Shown here: one piece after another, positions 56,914 to 64,000 of the stretch | How the letters are laid out: each line of letters starts with the position of its first letter | How positions within the stretch are numbered: position 1 is the stretch's first letter | Source of the DNA: Pirellulales bacterium | Lineage (GTDB): Bacteria; Planctomycetota; Planctomycetia; Pirellulales; PALSA-1355 | Length of the DNA: 64,000 nt | NCBI GenBank assembly: GCA_022844125.1 | Contig: JALHMI010000004.1 | Coordinates: 62,001-126,000, forward strand | Reading direction: 5' to 3' | Translations under genes and position numbers: made by a program | Notes under the pieces: model-generated | The model's input: the letters and a program-made list of their open reading frames with translations, nothing else | Databases searched by the model: none | Told to the model about the DNA's origin: nothing

Positions 56914-59730
56914 TCAATACACCTGATCTGCAAAGTACCCGCCGTTTGGCAGCACGATGATGCCCCAGGTTTCACCGATGGCGATCTTCAGCTTCTCGCC
57001 CGACTCTTCCTTGCCCGCCGCCTTCACGTTGAAGGTGTAGTTGCCCGGCAGAACGTGCAGTGAGACGCCGTCTTTCGGATTCTCCGCGCCTTTTCCGGCG
57101 GCGACCTTGTACGGCTGGCCATTGATCACGATTGTGATTTCTTTGTCCCCGGCGTTACCCAAAATCAGCCGACCCTTGCCGGCTTGTGGTTCAATCCCGG
57201 CCGCCTTGGCCTTCGCGGGATAGCGAATGGCGAGCGTCGCCTGCGTGTCGTCTCCCTGCCTGGCAAGCGTCACGCCAATCGAACCCTCGGGACTCGCGAA
57301 CACCAGCGTCGCCGCGTCGTCCGCAATCTTGGCTGCCTTTGCGTCCTCTTTCCAACCCCGAGTGGCGAACTCGCGGCGATAGAATTCCACCACCGCCGCC
57401 AATGACGCGGGAATTGTCGCCTCGACCGCCTTGCGGAACTGGCTGCCGAATGACGATCGGTTTTTCGTCACGAGCGGATAGGGGATCCCATCATGGTCCT
57501 CCGCGCCGAGTTCTTCCGTCGCCGGCTCGGGGGCCTCGACCACGGCCGCATCAGCCGGTCTGCCGACGATCAGCTTCACGTCGAACGGCGCCGTGAAGGT
57601 GTACTCGTTGTCGAACAGCTTGCCGGGCTCGACCAGCTTGGCACTTCCGCGCGCCCGATCGCCGTCGATCGAGAGACTGGCCTGGATCTTGTCTTCTCCC
57701 TGGCCGCCGAGGTTCACGCTCAGTCCGCTGGCATACATGAACAGGTAGCTCAGCTTGCCTTCGGCGTCGTAGCGCAACTTGAGTTGTGGATCGAAGCTCA
57801 GTGCATCGCCGCCGTCCTGAGCGTTGTTCAAGAGCGCCACAATCTTTGCCACGTTGATCGGCTTGGTCGAGAGCAACACCTCGGTCTTCAGGTCGCCATC
57901 GTCTTCGACTGCCTGATACGCCACGCCGTACGCAAGTTGGTAAGTCTTACCGTCGGCGACGATCGTGGCGCCGGTCACTTTCTGCTGCGCCGCGGGAATG
58001 TTCGCCGCATAACGCAGCCGGGGTGGCTTCGCTTCTTCCGGCTCCGAATCGTCGCCGGCCGGTTCTGATTCGCTGGCAACCGGCTCCTCGGGCATGTCGG
58101 CCGGAGCGTCGTTATCCTTCACGACCGCTTTCCGTTTGGCGACTTTCGTCGCCGCTCGCGAGGCGGGCGTGCGGTCCCAATTCAGATTCTTCGTAATCAG
58201 CATGGCGTCGCTGCCGCCGCCATTCTGGTTGACCATGATCGTCAGATTCGCCTCGCCGAGATTGAATTTCAAGATCCCCGAATAGTCGGTCACGAGCTGA
58301 TTCTCTTCGGCCGTCCAACCCTGCTCGGGTAGCCGCTCTTGAAAAAAGCGAATCAGCTCGGGAACACTGTCGGCGCTCGAGACCTTGATCATCTTCGTGA
58401 CCTTGGTGTACTCCACGCCGGCTCCCTCGGGCATCGGCAGATCAGCGACGGCCGTGGAACCCCGCGCGCCAGCGGCCTGGCGTTTCGCGGCTGGCTTGGC
58501 TTTGCCCGGAGCCGCCTTGCCTGTCGCCGTTTTCACGGCCTCCTGGGCTTCACCAATCGCGTCGGCCGCCATCTTTTCGGCCGACTTGAGCAGCGCGCCA
58601 ATATCCTCCCCCTCGGGCAGTTCGGGCAGTTCGGGCATTTCCGTTTCCGGCTCTTCTACAGCCGACTTCTCATTCTCTGCGAGTTCCGCCGCCTGCTTCT
58701 CGGCGAGCTTCTTCTTGGCGGCTTCTTTCGCCAGCCGTTCTTCTTCCTTCACTTCGGCAGCCGTATCGAACTCAACCTTGGTTCGCACGATGTCCGTGTA
58801 GTGTTCCATGTCGAGCGAGATCAAGTCGCCCGCGGCGTTGCGGAAGATGAGGAACGCCGTATCGTCGCGATCATCGGTGATCGGCTGATCCGTGGTCGGT
58901 TTCCAGCCCAGTTTCGCCAGCTCGGTTTGATAGAAGGTGACAACCGGCATGATGTCTTCCCCGGGAAAATCAAAGCTGACGGACTTGTCGCTGTCGTCGT
59001 AGCGCGCGTCGGGCGCATCGGGCGGAAACGGCAGATCGGCCGAGAGCAGATCCGTGCTGTAGCGAAGCAGCGTCTGGTTGTTTTGCGCAGGCGCGGTGGA
59101 CACCCAGGCCATGACGCGAATGCCGTTCTTCTTGAAGTACAGCATCGGCATCTCGTCGTCGCCCGCGGCGCCATACGGAACCCAACCCGCACCAGTGAGC
59201 AGCTTGCGGGCGGCCTCGGCCGTTTCGGCAACCTTGGCCCCGGTGAGGTACGAGGCATCGCCGCCGAACGAGCCAAACGGCTTCATCCCCTTGGGCACCG
59301 GAAGTGACGTCGCCGCGATGTTGCCGTGATTGACCAGCGAGACTTGCGACCAGCCTTCCTTTTTCGGATCGCCAGTGACCGCGCTCACGCCGACGGTGAG
59401 TGTGAAGTCTCCCTTCTTGAACTGGGCGGAATGGCTTGTGTCTGCATGATATCCGCCCGGCTGTTCCTTCCAGCCCGCTTTGGTGAGCGCTTGCTTCTGG
59501 AACTCGTACGCCGACTTCGTTTCGGCCGGCGCTTCGTACAGCAAAATGCCGAGCGTCTGGATGCCAGCCCCAACAGCCCCTTGCAAGCGCGGGAACGTGC
59601 GCAGGTCGAGCACCTTGGCCGCGCTTTCGGGAGTGGCGGGCTCGGCAGCGAACACCAGTGACGCCGTGCACAAAGTCACGGCGACAAGCGGCAAACCCAG
59701 GGACAGGCGGTTTCTGAACGAGGCAAACAT
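56914..59730 (-). CDS. Secreted multi-module protein with five copies of a 'FY-x-L-x-GW' domain
   Basis: A 938-residue exported protein (signal peptide ends at about residue 28, 'LVFAAEPAT'). Five segments of about 90 residues share the order: a helix such as 'PVVTFYQTELAKLGW', a turn, a strand like 'TAFLIFRNAAGDLISLDM', and a second strand ending in a polar tail. The GW pairs are at residues 86, 182, 275, 471 and 792. Modules 3 and 4 are separated by a charged coiled-coil (325-360) and an Ala/Lys/Pro-rich linker. Between modules 4 and 5 is a separate 160-residue beta region with acidic linkers. The C-terminus ('AIGETWGIIVLPNGGYFADQ') is a small beta domain. Location probably periplasmic or surface. 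No enzyme motif seen. Confidence 0.85.
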   Translation of the reverse strand: MFASFRNRLSLGLPLVAVTLCTASLVFAAEPATPESAAKVLDLRTFPRLQGAVGAGIQTLGILLYEAPAETKSAYEFQKQALTKAGWKEQPGGYHADTSHSAQFKKGDFTLTVGVSAVTGDPKKEGWSQVSLVNHGNIAATSLPVPKGMKPFGSFGGDASYLTGAKVAETAEAARKLLTGAGWVPYGAAGDDEMPMLYFKKNGIRVMAWVSTAPAQNNQTLLRYSTDLLSADLPFPPDAPDARYDDSDKSVSFDFPGEDIMPVVTFYQTELAKLGWKPTTDQPITDDRDDTAFLIFRNAAGDLISLDMEHYTDIVRTKVEFDTAAEVKEEERLAKEAAKKKLAEKQAAELAENEKSAVEEPETEMPELPELPEGEDIGALLKSAEKMAADAIGEAQEAVKTATGKAAPGKAKPAAKRQAAGARGSTAVADLPMPEGAGVEYTKVTKMIKVSSADSVPELIRFFQERLPEQGWTAEENQLVTDYSGILKFNLGEANLTIMVNQNGGGSDAMLITKNLNWDRTPASRAATKVAKRKAVVKDNDAPADMPEEPVASESEPAGDDSEPEEAKPPRLRYAANIPAAQQKVTGATIVADGKTYQLAYGVAYQAVEDDGDLKTEVLLSTKPINVAKIVALLNNAQDGGDALSFDPQLKLRYDAEGKLSYLFMYASGLSVNLGGQGEDKIQASLSIDGDRARGSAKLVEPGKLFDNEYTFTAPFDVKLIVGRPADAAVVEAPEPATEELGAEDHDGIPYPLVTKNRSSFGSQFRKAVEATIPASLAAVVEFYRREFATRGWKEDAKAAKIADDAATLVFASPEGSIGVTLARQGDDTQATLAIRYPAKAKAAGIEPQAGKGRLILGNAGDKEITIVINGQPYKVAAGKGAENPKDGVSLHVLPGNYTFNVKAAGKEESGEKLKIAIGETWGIIVLPNGGYFADQVY

Positions 59731-60001
59731 AGAGGGGATCCTCGAAGGCTATTTAGCACTGAATCGTGAGGACGAATGTTGGGCGAATCCGCTGATCTTA
59801 ACGAGCTTTTGCGTTCCGCCTAGACCGGTCCTCGGAACTGATCTGGCGGTTTCCTAACCCTCCAGGCGCTGCCCCTGCCAAATTGTTACATGTCAAACTG
59901 TGCGTCAGGCCAAGATTTCTGCCGAAGCGGATGCCGCACAACTTACGCTCCGCGGATGTGGTATCCTCAGGATTCGTCGTCGGCCCCTTCGAGTGGAACA
60001 G

Positions 60002-61261
60002 ATGCTCAGTCCAGTTCGAGTCGTGCACCTTGCGATGCTGTGCGTCCTGTTAATGGTCAGCCAGGTTCGCAGCGCGCCTCCTGTTTCTGCCATTTGCAGC
60101 GCTGCTCCGAAGTTTGAAAAGATCGTCCTCACCGATAAGTATTACGCCGACGGCATCAACTTCGGCGACATCGATCGTGACGGCACGCTCGATATCGTCG
60201 CCGGCCCGTTCTGGTACCGGGGACCCGACTATAAACAGGCGCGGGCGTTCTATCCGCCCGTGCCGCTCCCGCCCGAAAAGAGTCCGTCGGACAGCATGTA
60301 CTCGTTCGTCCACGACTTCAGTGGCGACGGCTGGCCCGACATCCTGGTGCTGGGGCGCGTGCATCTGCATCCGGCCTACTGGTATGAGAACCCCGGCGAG
60401 AGCGTCACCACCCGCGACGCGCCGTGGCAGAAGCACTATGCCTTCGAGCGCGTGCAGGGCGAGTCGCCCCCATTCGTCGATCTGGATGGCGACGGTCGGC
60501 CGCAGCTTATCTGTCACTGGCTGGGGCGCTGGGGTTGGATCGAACCCGACTGGCAAAAGTCGCGCGCGCCGTGGAACTTTCATCCGCTCTCGGACGTCGG
60601 CGAGTGGAAAGAGTTCTATCACGGCACCGGTGTCGGAGACCTGAACGGCGACGGCCGAGCAGACCTCGTGCTCAACGATGGCTGGTTCGAGCAACCGGCG
60701 CCTCCAGATGCGCAGGCCAACCGACCTTGGCCCTGGCATCCGCTGAAGCTTTCCGATGACCGCGGCGGCGCCCAGATACCGATCTTCGACGTCGATGGCG
60801 ACGGCGACAACGACCTGGTCACCGCGATGAATGCCCACGGTTGGGGACTGGCCTGGTTCGAGCAGCGCCCTGACGGCGACCAAATCGCGCTACACCAACA
60901 CCCGATCATGGGCAGCCGTGACGACCTCGTGCAGTTCGGCGTGGCCTTCACGCAGCCGCATGCCCTCGATGCGGGCGACATCAACGGCGACGGGCTGACC
61001 GACGTAGTCGTTGGCAAACGGATGTGGGCCCACGGGCCAACCGGTGACATCGAACCCTCGGCTGCGCCGGTGCTGTACTGGTTCGAGCTGCGGCGGGATG
61101 CTGGCGGCCAGGTTCGCTTCATTCCGCACCTGGTCGACGATCGCAGCGGTGTCGGCGTTCAGGTGGTCGCGGTCGACTTCGATTGCGATGGCGACGTCGA
61201 CATTCTTACCGCCTCGAAGTTGGGCAGCTTCCTGTTTCGAAATCAGTCGCCGCGCAATTAG
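60002..61261 (+). CDS. Secreted FG-GAP/VCBS repeat protein
   Basis: A 419-residue exported protein. ATG 60002 starts a signal peptide ('VRVVHLAMLCVLLMVSQVRS'). About six FG-GAP/VCBS-type repeats with calcium loops are seen: 'FGDIDRDGTLDIVAG', 'FVDLDGDGRPQLICH', 'GDLNGDGRADLVLND', 'FDVDGDGDNDLVTAM', 'GDINGDGLTDVVVG' and 'VDFDCDGDVDILTA'. These fold into a beta-propeller used in surface or secreted proteins for binding. The DxDxDG metal residues are kept in every repeat except the last (DCDG). No enzymatic domain. Upstream promoter not obvious. Confidence 0.9.
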   Translation: MLSPVRVVHLAMLCVLLMVSQVRSAPPVSAICSAAPKFEKIVLTDKYYADGINFGDIDRDGTLDIVAGPFWYRGPDYKQARAFYPPVPLPPEKSPSDSMYSFVHDFSGDGWPDILVLGRVHLHPAYWYENPGESVTTRDAPWQKHYAFERVQGESPPFVDLDGDGRPQLICHWLGRWGWIEPDWQKSRAPWNFHPLSDVGEWKEFYHGTGVGDLNGDGRADLVLNDGWFEQPAPPDAQANRPWPWHPLKLSDDRGGAQIPIFDVDGDGDNDLVTAMNAHGWGLAWFEQRPDGDQIALHQHPIMGSRDDLVQFGVAFTQPHALDAGDINGDGLTDVVVGKRMWAHGPTGDIEPSAAPVLYWFELRRDAGGQVRFIPHLVDDRSGVGVQVVAVDFDCDGDVDILTASKLGSFLFRNQSPRN

Positions 61262-61451
61262 CCAAGGTTATCCAATCGCCTGCTTGTTTTTAAGGCCATC
61301 GGTGGGGTGCGATCCGCTGTCATGTACCGAATTCGCACACTTAGTTTGGACATGCGAAATTCTCACCCCAGTCTTGTGTTGTGGCAGGTTGCCAATCGTT
61401 GCATATTCACACCCTACTGCCCCTAGCAACACTGTGTAACCTCAGTCCGGC

Positions 61452-62714
61452 ATGCAAAAAGACAGTTTAGACAGCCCGCTCGCCAATCTGATCTCGTCGT
61501 GTCAACCGGCCCCCGCGGAACTTGAAGCCCGCCGCGCCATGTGGCAGGGCGAGCTTTCTGGCGGGCGGGATGCCTTCCGTCGGGCCTTCGAGGACGCCGG
61601 AATCGGGATGGCGATCGTCGATCTTGATGGACGTTTTGTCCGGGTCAACCAATCGCTTTGTGCCATGGTTGGGTTCACGGACCGTGAACTGGTGGAGATG
61701 ACATTCCAGCAAATCACCCATCCCGACGATCTCGAAGCCGATCTCGGACTTGTCCGCAGAATGTTTGCCGGCGAGATGAATAACTATAACTTCGAGAAAC
61801 GCTACCGGCACAAGGATGGCAGTGTTATTTGGATTCTGCTTAGCGCTTCGCTGATCCGCGACGCCGAGGGGCGGCCTTCTTACTGCGTCTCGCAGATCCA
61901 GGATATCACCGCCCGCAAGAAGGCCGAACAAGAGTCTGCCCTCCGCCTGCGCGAGATCCAGCGGCTGACGCATACCGCAAATCAACTGCTGCGCGCTTTC
62001 GAGACGGGCGCAGACGAAGTCGTTTACGCCAAGGTTCTGCAGATCGTACTCGCCGCATTCGAGAGCAAGGCCGGCCTGTTCCTGCGGTTCGATACCGATG
62101 GATCGCTGGTGGGGCCTTACCGGGCAGCCGGCGCCGTCTTCACGCCTCGCTGCTCACCCGATAGCTGCGACCTCTGGTCCCGGGTTATCGAGCAGCGGCG
62201 CGTCATCGCCGAAAATACGCCGCGGATGATGGGCTGCGGCCTCACGGTAGCCCGCTCGCTCGCGGGACCCATCCTGTACGACGACACGGTCCTGGGAATC
62301 GTGCATCTGGGAGACGCGCCGACGGACCACACCCAGAGCGAGTGCGACCTGCTCACTCGAGTTCTGCAACTCACCGGGCCGGCCCTCTACGCCCGGATGC
62401 GTCTCGCGGAATTGACCTCCCGCGAACTCGAGGTGATGGAGATGATCGTGACGGGCCTTACGCAGAAGCAGATTGCCACGGCGCTGAGCGTGAGCGTGCA
62501 AACGGTTGCCAAACATCGGGCCCGCGTCCTTGAAAAACTCTCCGTTCGCGGTGATGTGGACCTGGTGTACTTCGCCCTGAAAAAGCGGTCCAATCGCTTG
62601 TTCGATCCTGCCGGCCATCACGTCTTGCGGCACCCGCCGCTCATTGACACCGGCGCAAACTACCTGCCCAGGCAACTGGAACACGAAATTGCGCTCGAGC
62701 CGCCGAAGGAATAG
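61452..62714 (+). CDS. PAS-domain LuxR-family transcriptional regulator
   Basis: A 420-residue cytoplasmic regulator. A PAS domain follows residue 40 ('AFEDAGIGMAIVDLDGRFVR', 'KRYRHKDGSVIWILLSASLI', with a PAC end 'QIQDITARKKAEQESALRLR'). A GAF-like domain lies at about 195-320 ('ILYDDTVLGIVHLGDAP'). The C-terminal helix-turn-helix is the LuxR/GerE type: 'LTSRELEVMEMIVTGLTQKQ' and 'VSVQTVAKHRARVLEKLSV'. No receiver domain. It likely senses a small ligand or redox state and binds DNA. Gene is monocistronic, with no kinase partner nearby. Confidence 0.92.
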   Translation: MQKDSLDSPLANLISSCQPAPAELEARRAMWQGELSGGRDAFRRAFEDAGIGMAIVDLDGRFVRVNQSLCAMVGFTDRELVEMTFQQITHPDDLEADLGLVRRMFAGEMNNYNFEKRYRHKDGSVIWILLSASLIRDAEGRPSYCVSQIQDITARKKAEQESALRLREIQRLTHTANQLLRAFETGADEVVYAKVLQIVLAAFESKAGLFLRFDTDGSLVGPYRAAGAVFTPRCSPDSCDLWSRVIEQRRVIAENTPRMMGCGLTVARSLAGPILYDDTVLGIVHLGDAPTDHTQSECDLLTRVLQLTGPALYARMRLAELTSRELEVMEMIVTGLTQKQIATALSVSVQTVAKHRARVLEKLSVRGDVDLVYFALKKRSNRLFDPAGHHVLRHPPLIDTGANYLPRQLEHEIALEPPKE

Positions 62715-62782
62715 CGGCAGCACGCTGGAAAAACGCCAGGCCGTTGGCGTTGCCAGCCCGTCATGATGGTTTGCCCCGTCGG

Positions 62783-62811
62783 TTGGGTTCGCGGGTGAGT
62801 CTGCGTACAAT
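62783..62811 (+). promoter_or_regulatory. Candidate promoter of the DUF3817/ceramidase-like pair
   Basis: TTGGGT (62783-62788), a 17-nt spacer and TACAAT (62806-62811). It lies about 70 nt before the GTG start of the DUF3817 gene. Confidence 0.4.
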
Positions 62812-62882
62812 GGGGGCTTTCTTATCCGATTCGCCGTGCGCCTCGCCCGCCGCAGCCTGCCCTCGTTGAAAGGCCTCTCATC

Positions 62883-63212
62883 GTGTCGCGTGACCCTGTC
62901 CGTGATTTCCGCTGGATTGCAATCGCCGAAGGCGCGTCGTTCCTGCTGCTGTTGTTCATCGCGATGCCGCTCAAATATTGGGCCGGCATCCCCCTCTGGG
63001 TGCGCATCGTGGGCTCCATCCACGGCGGTCTGTTCCTGCTCTACATCTGGGCCGCGCTCCGAGCCGCCAATCACGACAAGTGGTCGATCAAGCAACTGCT
63101 CGTCGCGCTTGTCGCGTCGCTGTTGCCGTTTGGCCCCTTCGTAATCGATCACAAGCTGAAGCAGGAAGAACGAGCCGAGGAACTGGCCACAGCCCGGGGA
63201 CCAGCCAAATGA
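62883..63212 (+). CDS. DUF3817 family membrane protein
   Basis: A 109-residue protein with three membrane helices. Family segments are 'RWIAIAEGASFLLLLFIAMP', 'LKYW', 'VGSIHGGLFLLYIWAAL' and 'LLVALVASLLPFGPFVIDHK'. GTG start. It overlaps the next gene by 4 nt (ATGA), so the two are coupled. Function unknown; paralogous to parts of some transporter proteins. Confidence 0.9.
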   Translation: MSRDPVRDFRWIAIAEGASFLLLLFIAMPLKYWAGIPLWVRIVGSIHGGLFLLYIWAALRAANHDKWSIKQLLVALVASLLPFGPFVIDHKLKQEERAEELATARGPAK

Positions 63213-64000
63213 GCCTCTTACGACGTCTCGCCACTGCCGGCTTGCTGTTAGCCGCCGCGCTTGCGATCCCTGGCCCACGGTCGCCCGCCGCTGAAACGCC
63301 GCCCGGCTGGAAGGCCGGCATCGCGCGCACGATCATCACGCCCGAAACCGACGTCTGGCTCGCCGGCTACGGTACGAAGCGATCTTCTGACGGCAAGCTG
63401 CACGAGCTGTGGATGAAGGCCCTCGCGCTCGAAGACGCGCGCGGCCAACGCGCCGTGCTGGTGACCAGCGACTTTCAAGGCGTGCCGCGCAGCATGAGCG
63501 ACCGCGTGTTCACTAAGCTCAAGGACCAACTCGGCCTCGACCGACGCCAGGTGATGTTCACCTTCTCGCACAATCACTGCGGCCCGCGACTGGGCGACGA
63601 CTTGATCGACTACTACCCGGTCGACGAGGCGCAGGAACAACTCGTCCGCGAGTACACCGACCTGATGGTCGAGCGAACCGTGGCAGTCATTGCTGAGTCG
63701 CTCGCGAACCTGGCGCCGGCGGAACTCGCCACAGGTAGCGGGACCGCGACCTTCGCCGTCAACCGACGCAACAACCAGGAAGACGACGTCCCGCGGCTGA
63801 TTGCCGAAGGAAAGCTCGTCGGACCAGTCGACCATCGGGTGCCGGTGATGAAGGTCACGCGGCCGGATGGCGCCACGGCGGCAGTCGTGTTCGGCTATGC
63901 CTGCCATCCGACGACGCTCAGCTTCAATACCTGGAACGGCGACTATCCCGGCTTCGCCCAGCTTGAGATCGAAGCGAAGTATCCCGGCGCGGCGGCGATG
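63209..64000 (+). CDS. Neutral/alkaline ceramidase-like secreted protein (3' end beyond window)
   Basis: The frame runs from ATG 63209 to the right edge (264 codons) without a stop, so it is truncated by the window. A signal peptide (MSLLRRLATAGLLLAAALAI) is followed by the neutral ceramidase N-terminal pattern: 'WKAGIARTIITPETDVWLAG', 'YGTKRSSDGKLHELWMKAL', 'FTFSHNHCGPRLGDD' (zinc His) and 'VVFGYACHPTTLSFNTWNG' (second His). Such proteins are very common in planctomycetes, often with unknown substrates besides N-acyl sphingosine. Coupled to the DUF3817 gene. Confidence 0.9.
   Translation, partial: MSLLRRLATAGLLLAAALAIPGPRSPAAETPPGWKAGIARTIITPETDVWLAGYGTKRSSDGKLHELWMKALALEDARGQRAVLVTSDFQGVPRSMSDRVFTKLKDQLGLDRRQVMFTFSHNHCGPRLGDDLIDYYPVDEAQEQLVREYTDLMVERTVAVIAESLANLAPAELATGSGTATFAVNRRNNQEDDVPRLIAEGKLVGPVDHRVPVMKVTRPDGATAAVVFGYACHPTTLSFNTWNGDYPGFAQLEIEAKYPGAAAM

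Noticed and set aside
1-64000. CRISPR arrays, prophage, integrase-type islands or rRNA/tRNA genes
   Set aside because: No regularly spaced direct repeats, structural phage genes, integrases or RNA gene signatures were seen in reading the window.

Overview
The window is a GC-rich chromosomal segment of a planctomycete, most likely of the Pirellulales. The basis is lineage-typical families: DUF1501 proteins with twin-arginine signals, secreted PSCyt1/DUF1549/DUF1553 cytochrome-like proteins, an ECF sigma factor paired with a Ser/Thr kinase, a kinase fused to a transporter binding protein, small proteins starting with an 'R/QFTLRT' membrane motif, and short palindromic repeats between genes. I saw no rRNA, tRNA, CRISPR array, prophage or replication origin. 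About 62 protein genes are supported, two of them cut by the window edges.

Layout. 1-4761: an edge-truncated PSCyt1/DUF1549 protein, a TIM-barrel sugar isomerase/epimerase, a small lipoprotein and a DUF1501 protein. 5121-6355: two tandem parDE-type toxin-antitoxin pairs whose antitoxins are almost identical only in their N-terminal two thirds. 6421-8752: ECF sigma factor and membrane Ser/Thr kinase. 8895-13460: a PSCyt1/DUF1549/DUF1553 plus DUF1501 operon. 13629-27083: a surface-polysaccharide locus with a GT39-like membrane transferase, a priming sugar-phosphate transferase, a two-gene ABC exporter, a sulfotransferase, two tandem paralogous glycosyltransferases, a nucleotide-sugar dehydrogenase, an epimerase and a further GT4 enzyme. 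Together they could make, sulfate and export an acidic glycan. 27381-33102: a sulfite-oxidase-like enzyme, enolase with a small-molecule kinase, a YheT-type hydrolase and a DUF1614 membrane protein. 33124-33743: a REP-associated tyrosine transposase (RAYT) bracketed by inverted copies of a repeat also found elsewhere in the window.

34042-40423: a glycine-rich RRM protein, purE-purK, YhcH/YiaL, a YebC regulator, an orphan ParD-like antitoxin and an esterase. 40547-43254: a histidine kinase, very small membrane proteins (one apparently broken by a single-base homopolymer indel) and a Phd/PIN-type toxin-antitoxin pair with a readable promoter-operator. 43318-49609: DUF309, YbjQ, a dicarboxylate/cation symporter, two tandem potassium-channel-like proteins, an SRAP protein and a MOSC protein. 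49623-64000: the kinase/ABC-binding-protein fusion, an FAD enzyme coupled to an aldo/keto reductase, an RluA pseudouridine synthase, a GDSL hydrolase, a 938-residue secreted protein with five copies of a 'GW' module, a VCBS-repeat protein, a PAS-LuxR regulator, a DUF3817 protein and the start of a neutral-ceramidase-like protein.

The strongest leads for unusual biology are the RAYT with its repeat family, a second palindromic repeat found in both convergent gene gaps of the 25-29 kb interval, the receptor-like kinase fusion, the mosaic parD pair and the five-module secreted protein.
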